From positions 1 to 12,093 of the forward strand of contig JAJXXG010000975.1 of assembly GCA_021781255.1 (NCBI GenBank): a stretch of 12,093 nucleotides of DNA, given 5' to 3'. Source of the DNA: Acidobacteriota bacterium. Its GTDB lineage: Bacteria > Acidobacteriota > Terriglobia > Terriglobales > Acidobacteriaceae. Below are positions 1 through 6,545 of this stretch, piece after piece. The notes beneath the pieces are model-generated. The model was not told where the DNA came from. It worked only from the letters and a program-made list of their open reading frames with translations, and searched no databases. The stretch's first letter is position 1; each line of letters starts with the position of its first letter. A program made the position numbers and the translations under genes.

Positions 1-101
1 CAACCTTTCGCGCGATTTTGGCGTCATAGCTTTTATCGGTGTGCGTTCCTACACGCTGCTCTCGCCGGCTACACATCAAGACGCAAGGAAGGCAGACCCC
101 T

Positions 102-332
102 GTGGCTCAATACAAAGGCAAAGTCAAGTGGTTCAACAACGCCAAGGGCTACGGATTCATCGGACGTGAAGACGGCCCGGATGTGTTCGTCCATTACTCG
201 GCAATCCAGTTGGACGGCTACAAAACGCTGAAAGAGGGCGATGATGTGGAGTTCGACATCGCCCAGGGCCAGAAAGGCCCCCAGGCCGAAGCAGTGCTGC
301 GGCTGAGGGATGTCGCCCACACCGCAGCCTAG
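102..332 (+). CDS. Cold-shock domain protein (CspA family)
   Basis: This is a single OB-fold cold-shock domain protein of 76 residues. Proteins of this family bind single-stranded RNA and DNA in the cytoplasm and melt mRNA structure, in the cold or constitutively. The RNA-binding surface is visible: KVKWFN near residues 7-12, RNP1 KGYGFI at 15-20, and RNP2 VFVHY at 28-32, where Tyr replaces the commoner Phe. Length fits the family (65-75 residues) with a short Ala-rich tail. I chose the GTG at 102 because AAGGAAGG at 85-92 lies at good distance. An in-frame ATG at 39 would add 21 residues unlike any cold-shock protein. Only 101 bases lie upstream, so the promoter and any 5' thermosensor leader cannot be judged. 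No T-rich hairpin follows the stop. The family is certain; which paralogue, and whether it is cold-inducible, is not shown. Confidence 0.95.
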   Translation: MAQYKGKVKWFNNAKGYGFIGREDGPDVFVHYSAIQLDGYKTLKEGDDVEFDIAQGQKGPQAEAVLRLRDVAHTAA

Positions 333-588
333 TAGCGCACCTGTCGCCAGGCGTAACAGCACACCCACCGGCAGGTGGCGCGCGTCTTCTATGCCTGCGC
401 GCTGCGTCGCACTCACATTGCAGTTCAAGCGCCAGCCCGGGCAGTGGGTGGCAGCTCCGCACACTTGCGCAGCAGCCCGCCGATGCCACGGGTCGCGTCT
501 CCACGCCGTCTGAAAAATCTTCCTCGCTCTCCCTGTCCGCTCGTTTTCCTCGAGCCAATCGCGGATACTGTTCGCGGAGGCTCTCGCA
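333..588. other. Intergenic spacer with no supported gene
   Basis: These 256 bases separate the cold-shock gene from polX. Open frames cross them on both strands, but they are Arg/Ala/Pro-rich, lack ribosome binding sites and resemble no family. A short perfect inverted repeat (CCACC, 4-base loop, GGTGG at 365-378) is present but has no T-run, so it is not a convincing terminator. I found no good -35/-10 pair for polX. The only clear signal is the polX ribosome binding site, CGGAGG at 575-580. Confidence 0.6.
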
Positions 589-2331
589 GTGGATAACGCC
601 GCCATGTCCCGCCTGCTTTCTGAAACCGCCGATCTGCTCGAGATCGACGGCGCAGACAGCTTTCGCATCCGCAGTTACCGCCGGGCCGCCGAATCCGTGG
701 AGCAGACGACCGTGGACCTGGCCGCCATCGCCTCTGACACCGGTCAGTTGCTTGAGATTCCCGGCATCGGCAAGGGCATGGCCTCGCACCTGCAGGCGCT
801 TGCCGCCACCGGCACGATGCCGCTGCGCGAGGAGCTGCTGGCGAAATACGGCGCGGGCCTGCTGGAGCTGCTGAAGCTGCCAGGCATGGGTCCGAAGACC
901 GTTGCCCTGCTGTGGGACGCGGCCAAAATCGCCAGCATCGACCAGCTTGCACAAGCCATTGAAGAAGAAAGGCTTGCTGGTCTGCCGCGCATGGGCGAAA
1001 AGCAGATTGAAAAGCTGCGCAAAGGCATCGAAGACTATCGCCGCAGCACGGGGCGTTTCCGCATCGATGTGGCCGAGGATGCCGCCGCGCGCATCGCCAC
1101 CTACCTGCTCGCCTTCAAAGGTATTCAGAAGGTGTCGCCTGCCGGGTCGCTGCGCCGCGGCCGCGAGACTGTGGGCGACCTGGACCTGCTGGTAACCGGC
1201 CCGGCCTGCCAGCCGGAGCACACAGGCGCGGCGGTCGAATATGTCGCCGCCTATCCGGAAATTCTCGACATCATCGCCAAGGGCGAAAACAAGGTCAGCT
1301 TTCACCTCTCCAATGGCATGCAGGTGGACGTTCGACTGCTGCCATCGGAGTCCTATGGCGCTGCGCTGCAATACTTTACGGGATCAAAAGCGCACAACGT
1401 CGCGCTGCGGCAGCGGGCGCTGAAAATGGGCTATACGCTGAGCGAGTGGGCGCTGGCGCGGCTGGACGACGGCTCCACCGTTGCCGCGGCCACCGAAGAG
1501 GAGATTTACAAGGCGCTGCGCATGGACTGGATGCCGCCGGAGATGCGCGAGAACCTGGGCGAAATCGAAGCCGCCGCCCACCACAAGCTGCCCCGCATCA
1601 TTGAGCTGGCCGACCTGCGCGGCGACCTGCACATGCACACCACCGCCACCGATGGGCGCAACACCATCCACGAGATGGCAGAAGCCGGCCTCAAGCGCGG
1701 CTACGAGTACATCGCCATTACCGACCACTCAAAGAACATGGCCATGACCAACGGCCTCGACGAGAAGCGCGCGCTCGAACACATCCGGCGCATTCAAGAG
1801 GCGGACAAGCGGATGGAGGGCCGCATCCGCATCTTCGCCGGCATTGAAGTGGACATCCTGGCTGACGGCAGGCTCGACCTGGACGACGAAGTGCTGGCGC
1901 AGATGGATATCGTCATCGCCAGCGTCCACACCCGCTTTGACATGAGCCGCGACGACATGACGGCCCGCGTCTTGCGTGCGATCGAGAATCCCTTCACCCG
2001 CATTCTGGGCCATCCCACCGGGCGCCTGCTGCTGCGCCGCGAGCCTTTTGCGCTGGATATGGCGGCGGTGCTGCGCCGGGCCGCCGAGCTGGGAGTGGCC
2101 GCGGAGCAGAACGCAGCACCCGAGCGGCTGGACCTGTGCGACCGCGACCTGCGCCTGGCCAAAGAGCTGGGCTGCAAGATTGTCATCAGCACCGACGCGC
2201 ACGACATCCGGCATCTGGCGAAAATCGAATACGGCGTTCGCCAGCTGCGACGGGCATGGCTCGCGCCGGAAGACGTGTTGAACACCCTGGGCACGAAGAA
2301 ATTCCTTGCCGCACTCAGGCCGCGTCCCTGA
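589..2331 (+). CDS. polX: DNA polymerase X with C-terminal PHP domain (PolX)
   Basis: Bacterial family X DNA polymerase of 580 residues, the usual length (about 570-580). It fills short gaps in base-excision and related repair, and its PHP domain gives a metal-dependent 3'-5' exonuclease. Domains in order: an N-terminal helical 8-kDa-like region (1-85) and helix-hairpin-helix segments (LEIPGIGKG at 55-63, LKLPGMGPK at 95-103). The polymerase palm has GS at 186-187, Asp197 and Asp199 in GDLDL, the third Asp247 in QVDVRL, and YFTGSKAHN at 262-270. The PHP domain starts near 345 and keeps its metal ligands: His348, His350, Asp355, His380, Glu420, His447, His475, Asp536 and His538. All catalytic residues are present, so both activities should be intact. 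The GTG at 589 is chosen because CGGAGG lies 8 bases upstream; a later in-frame ATG (604) lacks such a site. It appears to be transcribed alone, with 110 bp before the next gene. Confidence 0.96.
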   Translation: MDNAAMSRLLSETADLLEIDGADSFRIRSYRRAAESVEQTTVDLAAIASDTGQLLEIPGIGKGMASHLQALAATGTMPLREELLAKYGAGLLELLKLPGMGPKTVALLWDAAKIASIDQLAQAIEEERLAGLPRMGEKQIEKLRKGIEDYRRSTGRFRIDVAEDAAARIATYLLAFKGIQKVSPAGSLRRGRETVGDLDLLVTGPACQPEHTGAAVEYVAAYPEILDIIAKGENKVSFHLSNGMQVDVRLLPSESYGAALQYFTGSKAHNVALRQRALKMGYTLSEWALARLDDGSTVAAATEEEIYKALRMDWMPPEMRENLGEIEAAAHHKLPRIIELADLRGDLHMHTTATDGRNTIHEMAEAGLKRGYEYIAITDHSKNMAMTNGLDEKRALEHIRRIQEADKRMEGRIRIFAGIEVDILADGRLDLDDEVLAQMDIVIASVHTRFDMSRDDMTARVLRAIENPFTRILGHPTGRLLLRREPFALDMAAVLRRAAELGVAAEQNAAPERLDLCDRDLRLAKELGCKIVISTDAHDIRHLAKIEYGVRQLRRAWLAPEDVLNTLGTKKFLAALRPRP

Positions 2332-2369
2332 GCGCGACCCCCGTGTCCCCAGAAAAGCAGTACACGAAA

Positions 2370-2399
2370 TGGGCAATTTCGGCCCAGACGCGGTTTTTT
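2370..2399 (+). terminator. Weak possible terminator after polX
   Basis: A perfect 5-bp inverted repeat (TGGGC at 2370-2374, GCCCA at 2382-2386, 7-base loop) is followed by a run of six T at 2394-2399. The stem is short and the T-run starts 7 bases after it, so this is a marginal intrinsic terminator. Overlapping repeats (GAAAT/ATTTC) give alternative folds. Confidence 0.3.
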
Positions 2400-2441
2400 C
2401 GTCTCTCACCAGGCCCTCGCGGAGAGTAAGATAAGGGCGCT

Positions 2442-3062
2442 ATGAGTCTGCTGCATCAGGAAACCCCGCAGGACAAGGATGACGCCGCCCAGGGCGAAGC
2501 GTTCACCAAGGGAACCAGCCACGTGATCTGGGCCAGCGTTGCGGCCGTCATCCTGGTCAGCGCGGCCATTGCCATCTATGTCATCGCCGGCGAAAAGCCT
2601 CCTGCCGCGACTGGCGAGATCCTTGAGGTGTGGGCACATCCCTTGCACACCCAGACCGCCGGCTTTGACGCTGCCGGCGCGGCTATCCCGCAGGAAAGAT
2701 TTGACCTGGTGCTGGTGTTTGCGCGCGCACGGCTGCACAACCAGAGCAAGCAGCCGCTGTTTCTCCATCAGATTCTGACCAACGCCACGCTGGACGACGG
2801 CATCCATGCAAGCTATGCCGCCGCGAAATCGCAATATGACCGCGCCTTCCTCGCTTATCCCGAGCTGCAACCGTGGCGCGCCGAGGCGCTTTCGCCGGAA
2901 ACGACCATCCAGCCCGGCCAGACGGTGGAGGGAACCTTCGTCTCCTCCTTCCGCCTGACCAAACAGCAATGGGACGCGCGCAAGACCCTGGACTTCACTT
3001 TCGGCTTTCGCTACCTGCCCAGCCTGACGCTGAAGCCCCAGAACGCCGTTACTGAGCGCTAG
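2442..3062 (+). CDS. Uncharacterised single-pass membrane protein
   Basis: I do not recognise the family. The 206-residue protein has a charged N-terminus (1-25, Asp/Glu/Gln-rich), one hydrophobic helix at about 28-49, and about 155 residues that should lie outside the cytoplasmic membrane. The outer part looks beta-rich, with alternating hydrophobic residues around 86-98 and 183-197 and the phrase TIQPGQTVEGTF at 155-166. That phrase is reminiscent of Ig-like domains that discuss effects on bonding or secretion partners, but this is only an impression. No Cys and no catalytic motif is visible. The ATG at 2442 follows GGAGAG (2421-2426) and AAGGG (2434-2438), either of which could be the ribosome binding site. 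The reading frame has normal codon use for this genome and a strong hydrophobic pattern, so I regard it as real. It follows polX by 110 bp and converges on the next gene, overlapping it by 14 bp. Confidence 0.8.
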   Translation: MSLLHQETPQDKDDAAQGEAFTKGTSHVIWASVAAVILVSAAIAIYVIAGEKPPAATGEILEVWAHPLHTQTAGFDAAGAAIPQERFDLVLVFARARLHNQSKQPLFLHQILTNATLDDGIHASYAAAKSQYDRAFLAYPELQPWRAEALSPETTIQPGQTVEGTFVSSFRLTKQQWDARKTLDFTFGFRYLPSLTLKPQNAVTER

Positions 3063-3876
3063 CCGGAGCAGGCCCGGTCTTGGGCGTCGAGAGATACCCC
3101 GATACCTTGTTCTTCGAGGGCATGGAGTTCACCACGATCTCGTAGAGCGCAGGCTCCTTGCCGCTGTAGAACTGGAGCGGCTCGTCCACGTTTCTGTCCT
3201 TCTTCTCGTACCGCCTGTCGTCGGCATACACCATGAGCGTGAACCGGCTCTTCTTCATGTCGGCCTTGCGCAGCTCCAGGCTCACGGTCCCTACGGGCTT
3301 GCGGTGGCCCTTGTCGAGCGTGAACTCGTAGTAGTTGCGGTCGCCCTTGTGCTTCAGCAACTCCAGCTCGTCGTGGTTGCGCGCGATCAGCGTGCTTTGG
3401 CCGCCCAAATCACCCTTCATCGACTGCAGTTGCGAAATCGCGCCCGCGAGATCGGTCTGCGTCTTTGCCACGTCCGTCTTCACGCCGCCCACGTCCGTCT
3501 TCACGTTCGACACTTCGCTGGAGACGCTGCTGACCTGCTGCGCCGTCTGCTTCTGCGCAGCCTCCAGCCGCTTGTTGTCGGCCTGTTCGCGCTGGATGAT
3601 GGCCTGGGCGCGGGCGTCAAGCTGCTTCTGGGTCAGACCCAGCGACTTACCCAGCTCGTCGGTGGCTACCGTAAGACGGGCATTGGTCTCGCGCATCTCT
3701 GCGGCCAGGCTGGCGTTCTGCTGGTTGGCCGCGGTCAGCGCCGCCTCCGTGTGCGACAGCCGGCTGCTCACCGTGTAGGTCCAGATCAGCCCGCCAACGG
3801 CAAGCACCAGGGCTGCGGCGATCACTCCAAGCAGTGCGCCGGAATAAGTTCGGGGTGGATTTTCTAGTTCGCTCAT
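3049..3876 (-). CDS. Membrane-anchored coiled-coil protein, unknown function
   Basis: A 275-residue protein of no family I can name. It has a short cytoplasmic N-terminus, one transmembrane helix at about 13-35, a long predicted coiled coil (about 38-175, rich in Gln, Ala, Glu, Lys and Thr, with few aromatics), then a compact C-terminal domain (about 178-266) starting GDRNYYEF. That domain alternates hydrophobic and charged residues like a beta-sandwich. The tail is Pro/Ala-rich. Heptads are explicit at 125-145 (VKTDVGG, VKTDVAK, TQTDLAG). The start is the ATG at 3876 because AAGGAAGG precedes it by about 7 bases; the frame stays open for 34 more codons upstream without a ribosome site. The topology suggests a spacer rod holding a C-terminal sensing or binding domain outside the membrane. 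The function is unknown. It converges with 2442-3062 and shares 14 bp with it. Confidence 0.82.
   Translation of the reverse strand: MSELENPPRTYSGALLGVIAAALVLAVGGLIWTYTVSSRLSHTEAALTAANQQNASLAAEMRETNARLTVATDELGKSLGLTQKQLDARAQAIIQREQADNKRLEAAQKQTAQQVSSVSSEVSNVKTDVGGVKTDVAKTQTDLAGAISQLQSMKGDLGGQSTLIARNHDELELLKHKGDRNYYEFTLDKGHRKPVGTVSLELRKADMKKSRFTLMVYADDRRYEKKDRNVDEPLQFYSGKEPALYEIVVNSMPSKNKVSGYLSTPKTGPAPASAQ
3470..3505. repeat. 15-bp direct repeat at 21-bp period inside the coiled-coil gene
   Basis: ACGTCCGTCTTCACG occurs at 3470-3484 and again at 3491-3505. The 21-bp spacing equals seven codons and encodes successive heptads (KTDV) of the coiled coil, so the repeat reflects recent internal heptad duplication rather than a regulatory element. 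Confidence 0.75.
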
Positions 3877-4296
3877 GCTTTTGCCTTCCTTTTCCATAAC
3901 GGCCCGCTGCGCGAACCGCTTCTTACCTGATGGCAGAATCCTATCCTGTTCTATGCCTGTTCGGCGCTCCTCTTGCAAAAACTTCCAATTCTTCGGCCTT
4001 CACCGGGAACCGAACGGCTGAGCCATGGAGCCGCTTGCCGCTCGCTTCCCGACGGTTGTCCAGAATATAGAACGAACTGGAGTTGGAAGCGAGGAGAGGA
4101 TTTTTCGGGAGCCCGCCGCGCCAGCGCCGGCCCCCCTGGCTGCGGCATCCCATTCCCGCCCGCCGTGACAACCATCGAATGGCTACGCTATAAAGAGCTT
4201 TACTGCTTTTTTGCACTCCGGGCCTTTTTCCGGGGCTGATACCTGGGCCAGAATCGCCAAAAAGCAACAGCCAAAACAAGGGGAGATTCAACGTTT
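3877..4296. other. Divergent intergenic region upstream of citrate synthase
   Basis: These 420 bases lie between the coiled-coil gene (minus) and citrate synthase (plus). The right third holds the gltA promoter (4165-4194) and its leader. On the minus strand, upstream of 3876, the repeated word GAACAGG (twice, 11 bp apart, around 3942-3962) surrounds weak -10-like words (TAGGAT), but no confident promoter. Small open frames here lack ribosome sites and resemble nothing, so I call no gene. Confidence 0.55.
4165..4194 (+). promoter_or_regulatory. Sigma70-like promoter of citrate synthase
   Basis: GTGACA at 4165-4170 (5 of 6 to TTGACA) and TATAAA at 4189-4194 (5 of 6 to TATAAT) are separated by 18 bases. 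A transcript would start near 4201 and have a leader of about 96 bases before the ATG at 4297. The leader contains a short CCGG/CCGG inverted repeat around 4217-4236 and ends in the ribosome site GGGGAGA at 4280-4286. Confidence 0.6.
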
Positions 4297-5433
4297 ATGT
4301 CGACTGCAGTCATTGGAAAAGGATTGGAAGGAATCGTTGCCGCAAACTCCGGAATCTGCTGGATTGATGGAGAAGCGGGTGTACTGGCCTATCGGGGCAT
4401 CGACATTCACGAGCTCGCGGTGAATTCGACCTTCGAGGAAACAACCTATCTGCTCTGGAACGGCCGCCTGCCCAATCAGCTCGCGCTCCGCGAGTTCCAG
4501 TCGCAGCTTGCCCTCTCCCGCTCGGTCGACCAGCGCATCATCGACATGCTCCGCAGCTTCCCCTCCAGCGCCTCGCCCATGGAAGTGCTCCGCACCGCCG
4601 TCTCTGCCCTCAGCTTCTACGACGCCGACGAGAAGGACAACTCCCACGACGCCAACGTGCGCAAGAGCTACAACCTCACCTCGCAGATCGCCATGATCGT
4701 GGCCATCTACGACCGCATCCGCAAGGGCCTGGAGATTATCCCTCCCGACCGCTCCCTCAGCCACGCCGCCAACTTCCTGTGGATGCTCACCGGCAACAAG
4801 CCTTCCGAGACAGCCACCCGCACGCTGGACATTGCGCTCATCCTCCACGCCGACCACGAGCTCAACGCCTCCACCTTTGCCGCCCGCGTCATCGCCGCCA
4901 CGCTGTCGGACATTCACTCCGCCGTCACCGGCGCCATCGGCGCGCTCAAGGGCCCGCTGCACGGCGGCGCCAATGAGGCTGTAATGCGCATGCTGCTGGC
5001 TATCGACAAGGCCGGAGCGGACCCGGTCGAGTACGTGAAAAACATGCTGGCCGCCAAGCAGAAGGTCTCCGGCTTCGGCCACCGCGTCTACAAAACGGAA
5101 GACCCCCGCGCCACCCACCTGCGCCGCATGAGCGAGCAGCTCGGCAGGGACGCAGGCCAGTCCAAGTGGTTTGAAATGTCCCGCGCCATCGAGCTCTACA
5201 TCAAGGCGGAAAAGAAGCTGAACGCCAATGTCGATTTCTACTCGGCCTCGACCTACGCCATGCTCGGCATCGACATCGACCTCTACACGACCATCTTCGC
5301 CATCAGCCGCATCGCCGGCTGGGCCGCCCACGTCATCGAACAGCTCGACGACAACCGCCTCATCCGCCCCCGCGCCGACTACATCGGACCCGAGTATCCC
5401 TCGCACTGGGTCCCCATGGCAGAGCGGGCGTAA
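4297..5433 (+). CDS. gltA: Citrate synthase (short, about 380-residue form)
   Basis: This enzyme condenses oxaloacetate with acetyl-CoA to citrate, the entry step of the TCA cycle, in the cytoplasm. The 378-residue protein has the compact form seen in Gram-positives, archaea and many other bacteria, without the N-terminal extension of the NADH-regulated hexameric E. coli type. Catalytic residues are visible: His222 in GPLHGGANE, His262 in GFGHRVYK, and Asp313 in NVDFYSAS. HADHELNAS at 184-192 supplies the oxaloacetate-binding His187, and RPRADY near 357-362 carries a substrate-binding Arg. A 2-methylcitrate synthase (PrpC) of the methylcitrate cycle has the same architecture. No prpB, prpD or acn homologue lies beside it, so plain citrate synthase is preferred. 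The start has a good ribosome site (GGGGAGA) and a strong upstream promoter. It is apparently monocistronic. Confidence 0.93.
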   Translation: MSTAVIGKGLEGIVAANSGICWIDGEAGVLAYRGIDIHELAVNSTFEETTYLLWNGRLPNQLALREFQSQLALSRSVDQRIIDMLRSFPSSASPMEVLRTAVSALSFYDADEKDNSHDANVRKSYNLTSQIAMIVAIYDRIRKGLEIIPPDRSLSHAANFLWMLTGNKPSETATRTLDIALILHADHELNASTFAARVIAATLSDIHSAVTGAIGALKGPLHGGANEAVMRMLLAIDKAGADPVEYVKNMLAAKQKVSGFGHRVYKTEDPRATHLRRMSEQLGRDAGQSKWFEMSRAIELYIKAEKKLNANVDFYSASTYAMLGIDIDLYTTIFAISRIAGWAAHVIEQLDDNRLIRPRADYIGPEYPSHWVPMAERA

Positions 5434-5505
5434 GATCGCAACCTCCCATGCAACTTCCTGCCGCCTACCGGTGTCAGAAGGGCAAGGGGGACGTTCGCTG
5501 GGTGC

Positions 5506-5531
5506 CCCAGGTCTCGCCTTTGAGACCTGGG
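5506..5531. repeat. Perfect 10-bp inverted repeat (hairpin)
   Basis: CCCAGGTCTC at 5506-5515 and its exact reverse complement GAGACCTGGG at 5522-5531 flank a 6-base loop (GCCTTT). It lies 73 bp after the citrate synthase stop. It could stabilise or end the gltA transcript, but it lacks a T-run. It could equally be a REP-like palindromic element. Confidence 0.7.
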
Positions 5532-5659
5532 ACTCCACGAAACCCAACCCGCGCAACCTCGCCATGCGAAAGGCCACGACTTCACAGGACGCGAAAAAGC
5601 TCGCCACTCGCAAAGTCTTGCGTCAGGGCACGGCTTCAGCCCCTGAGGGCCAATTTCCA

Positions 5660-5676
5660 GGTAACTTCCGGTTACC
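5660..5676. repeat. Perfect 6-bp inverted repeat
   Basis: GGTAAC (5660-5665), a 5-base loop, then GTTACC (5671-5676). The right arm also pairs with the next GGTAA (5678-5682), giving alternative hairpins. It sits 30 bp from the stop of the minus-strand membrane protein and might shape the 3' end of that transcript. Confidence 0.5.
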
Positions 5677-5705
5677 CGGTAATGCGTGGAACTGCGGGAA
5701 CGCTG

Positions 5706-6146
5706 TCACAGCCAGTCACCCGAGACGGACATGCCCGCAATGAATAGCGCTCCCCAGACCACCACTTCAGCCACAAGCAGCAGACTTGCCGCGTACCACC
5801 GAAACCCTTTCATTCGCCAAATCCAGAATCCACACGACGTAATCGATCCGTATGTCACAAGATCCAGACAAAGCCTCGCGGCGGGAATCGGAGGATGTTG
5901 AATGGTTGGATTCGTGTTCGGATTCGCCCCGAAAACAGCAACAGCCATAGCACCAACGAAGAAAAGCACATGACTGATGACGAACCAATGATGCGTTTTC
6001 CAGCGCCCTGTTTTGAAGGGTCGTTGCTTTAATCCAGCCCAAACGAGACTGATCGCGGATAGAATCAATGCGAAGAAAAGGGGAGGCACACTGAGAGCTT
6101 CGAGGGACCACACAGAAAACTTCAACGCGGTGTGGAGGTGATCCAT
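5706..6146 (-). CDS. Small four-helix membrane protein, unknown function
   Basis: I do not recognise this 146-residue protein. Four hydrophobic segments are clear: about 18-38, 53-74, 90-110 and 118-139. Short basic loops (KQRPFKTGRWK at 40-50, WRMKGFRW at 110-117) should face the cytoplasm by the positive-inside rule. The loop at 75-89 (NPNTNPTIQHPPIP) is polar and Pro/Asn-rich and should face outward. His52, His53 and His59 at the start of helix 2 are the only clustered potential metal ligands. The ATG at 6146 follows AGGGG at about 7 bases, a fair ribosome site. The reading frame is visibly less GC-rich than its neighbours and is flanked on both sides by long non-coding DNA, which suggests an accessory or recently acquired gene. 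The clear membrane pattern makes it likely to be real. Confidence 0.72.
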   Translation of the reverse strand: MDHLHTALKFSVWSLEALSVPPLFFALILSAISLVWAGLKQRPFKTGRWKTHHWFVISHVLFFVGAMAVAVFGANPNTNPTIQHPPIPAARLCLDLVTYGSITSCGFWIWRMKGFRWYAASLLLVAEVVVWGALFIAGMSVSGDWL

Positions 6147-6545
6147 TTCGCCGCCCCTATGCTACTTACAGACAGCTACGTCGCTGCAAGTGAATTAGTT
6201 CCGGTACTCTCGTCGCCCAACCGGAAGCAACCCAAGCTACCCTCGGCCGTTCACTCCAGCGCCCTGTCAACCGCTCCGCACCCGCACTCGCCCCTAACCC
6301 ACTCATTCCGCAAGCGCAAAACCTCGCCGCCACTTTGCAGAGTATTTCTCCCCATAGGCGCACAATAAAACCATGCCAAGCCAGAGCCCCGCAAAATTGT
6401 CAGGTATGCCCCCGGTTCAATCTGTCAGTCATGCGCCCGGTCCGTACCCGTACCCCCCCCTCCCCCCCCCGAAAAAATATTTGCGCTTTTCCACAGAAAG
6501 CTTGCAGAGAATTTCGGCGAACTCTGAAACATCCGCCGCTGCGCC
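6147..6545. other. Intergenic region with poly-C tract, no supported gene
   Basis: These 399 bases lie between two minus-strand genes. Open frames on both strands lack ribosome sites and have no recognisable protein character. The salient feature is the C8-T-C9 run at 6453-6470, next to GAAAAAATATTT. Weak -10-like words upstream of the membrane gene (TAGCAT on the minus strand, near 6159-6164) have no good -35 partner. I see no tRNA and no convincing terminator. Confidence 0.5.
6453..6470. repeat. Homopolymer C8-T-C9 tract
   Basis: Eight C at 6453-6460, one T, then nine C at 6462-6470, preceded by GTACCCGTAC and followed by GAAAAAATATT. On the minus strand this is a G9-A-G8 run about 75-90 bases after the stop of the asparaginase gene. 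Such tracts are prone to slippage and to G-quadruplex formation. Confidence 0.9.

Larger units (their letters stand above)
5434..5705. other. Non-coding stretch rich in inverted repeats
   Basis: These 272 bases follow citrate synthase and hold no supported gene. Three inverted repeats are readable: a perfect 10-bp stem at 5506-5531, TCAGGG/CCCTGA at 5623-5646, and GGTAAC/GTTACC at 5660-5676. None is followed by a T-run. The flanking words (GGTGCCCCAGG..., GGCTTCAGCCCCTGA) look to me like dispersed extragenic repeat families of acidobacterial genomes. This is a memory-based impression that needs a genome search. Confidence 0.55.

Noticed and set aside
365..378. Terminator after the cold-shock gene
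   Set aside because: 5-bp stem with no T-run; below a useful threshold.
157..1371. 404-codon minus-strand frame over the cold-shock gene and polX
   Set aside because: Overlaps two firmly identified plus-strand genes and has low-complexity Arg/Gly-rich translation.
3470..3505. CRISPR-like repeat
   Set aside because: Only two copies with a 6-base gap, inside a coding heptad region; not an array.
3973..4239. Possible 88-residue protein upstream of citrate synthase
   Set aside because: No ribosome site, no protein-like pattern, and its 3' end contains the gltA promoter.
5506..5531. Intrinsic terminator for citrate synthase
   Set aside because: The stem is good but GACTCCACG follows instead of a T-run, so I report it as an inverted repeat only.
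4288..5613. 441-codon minus-strand frame over citrate synthase
   Set aside because: Gly/Val/Asp-rich shadow of an unmistakable citrate synthase; no start signal or family.
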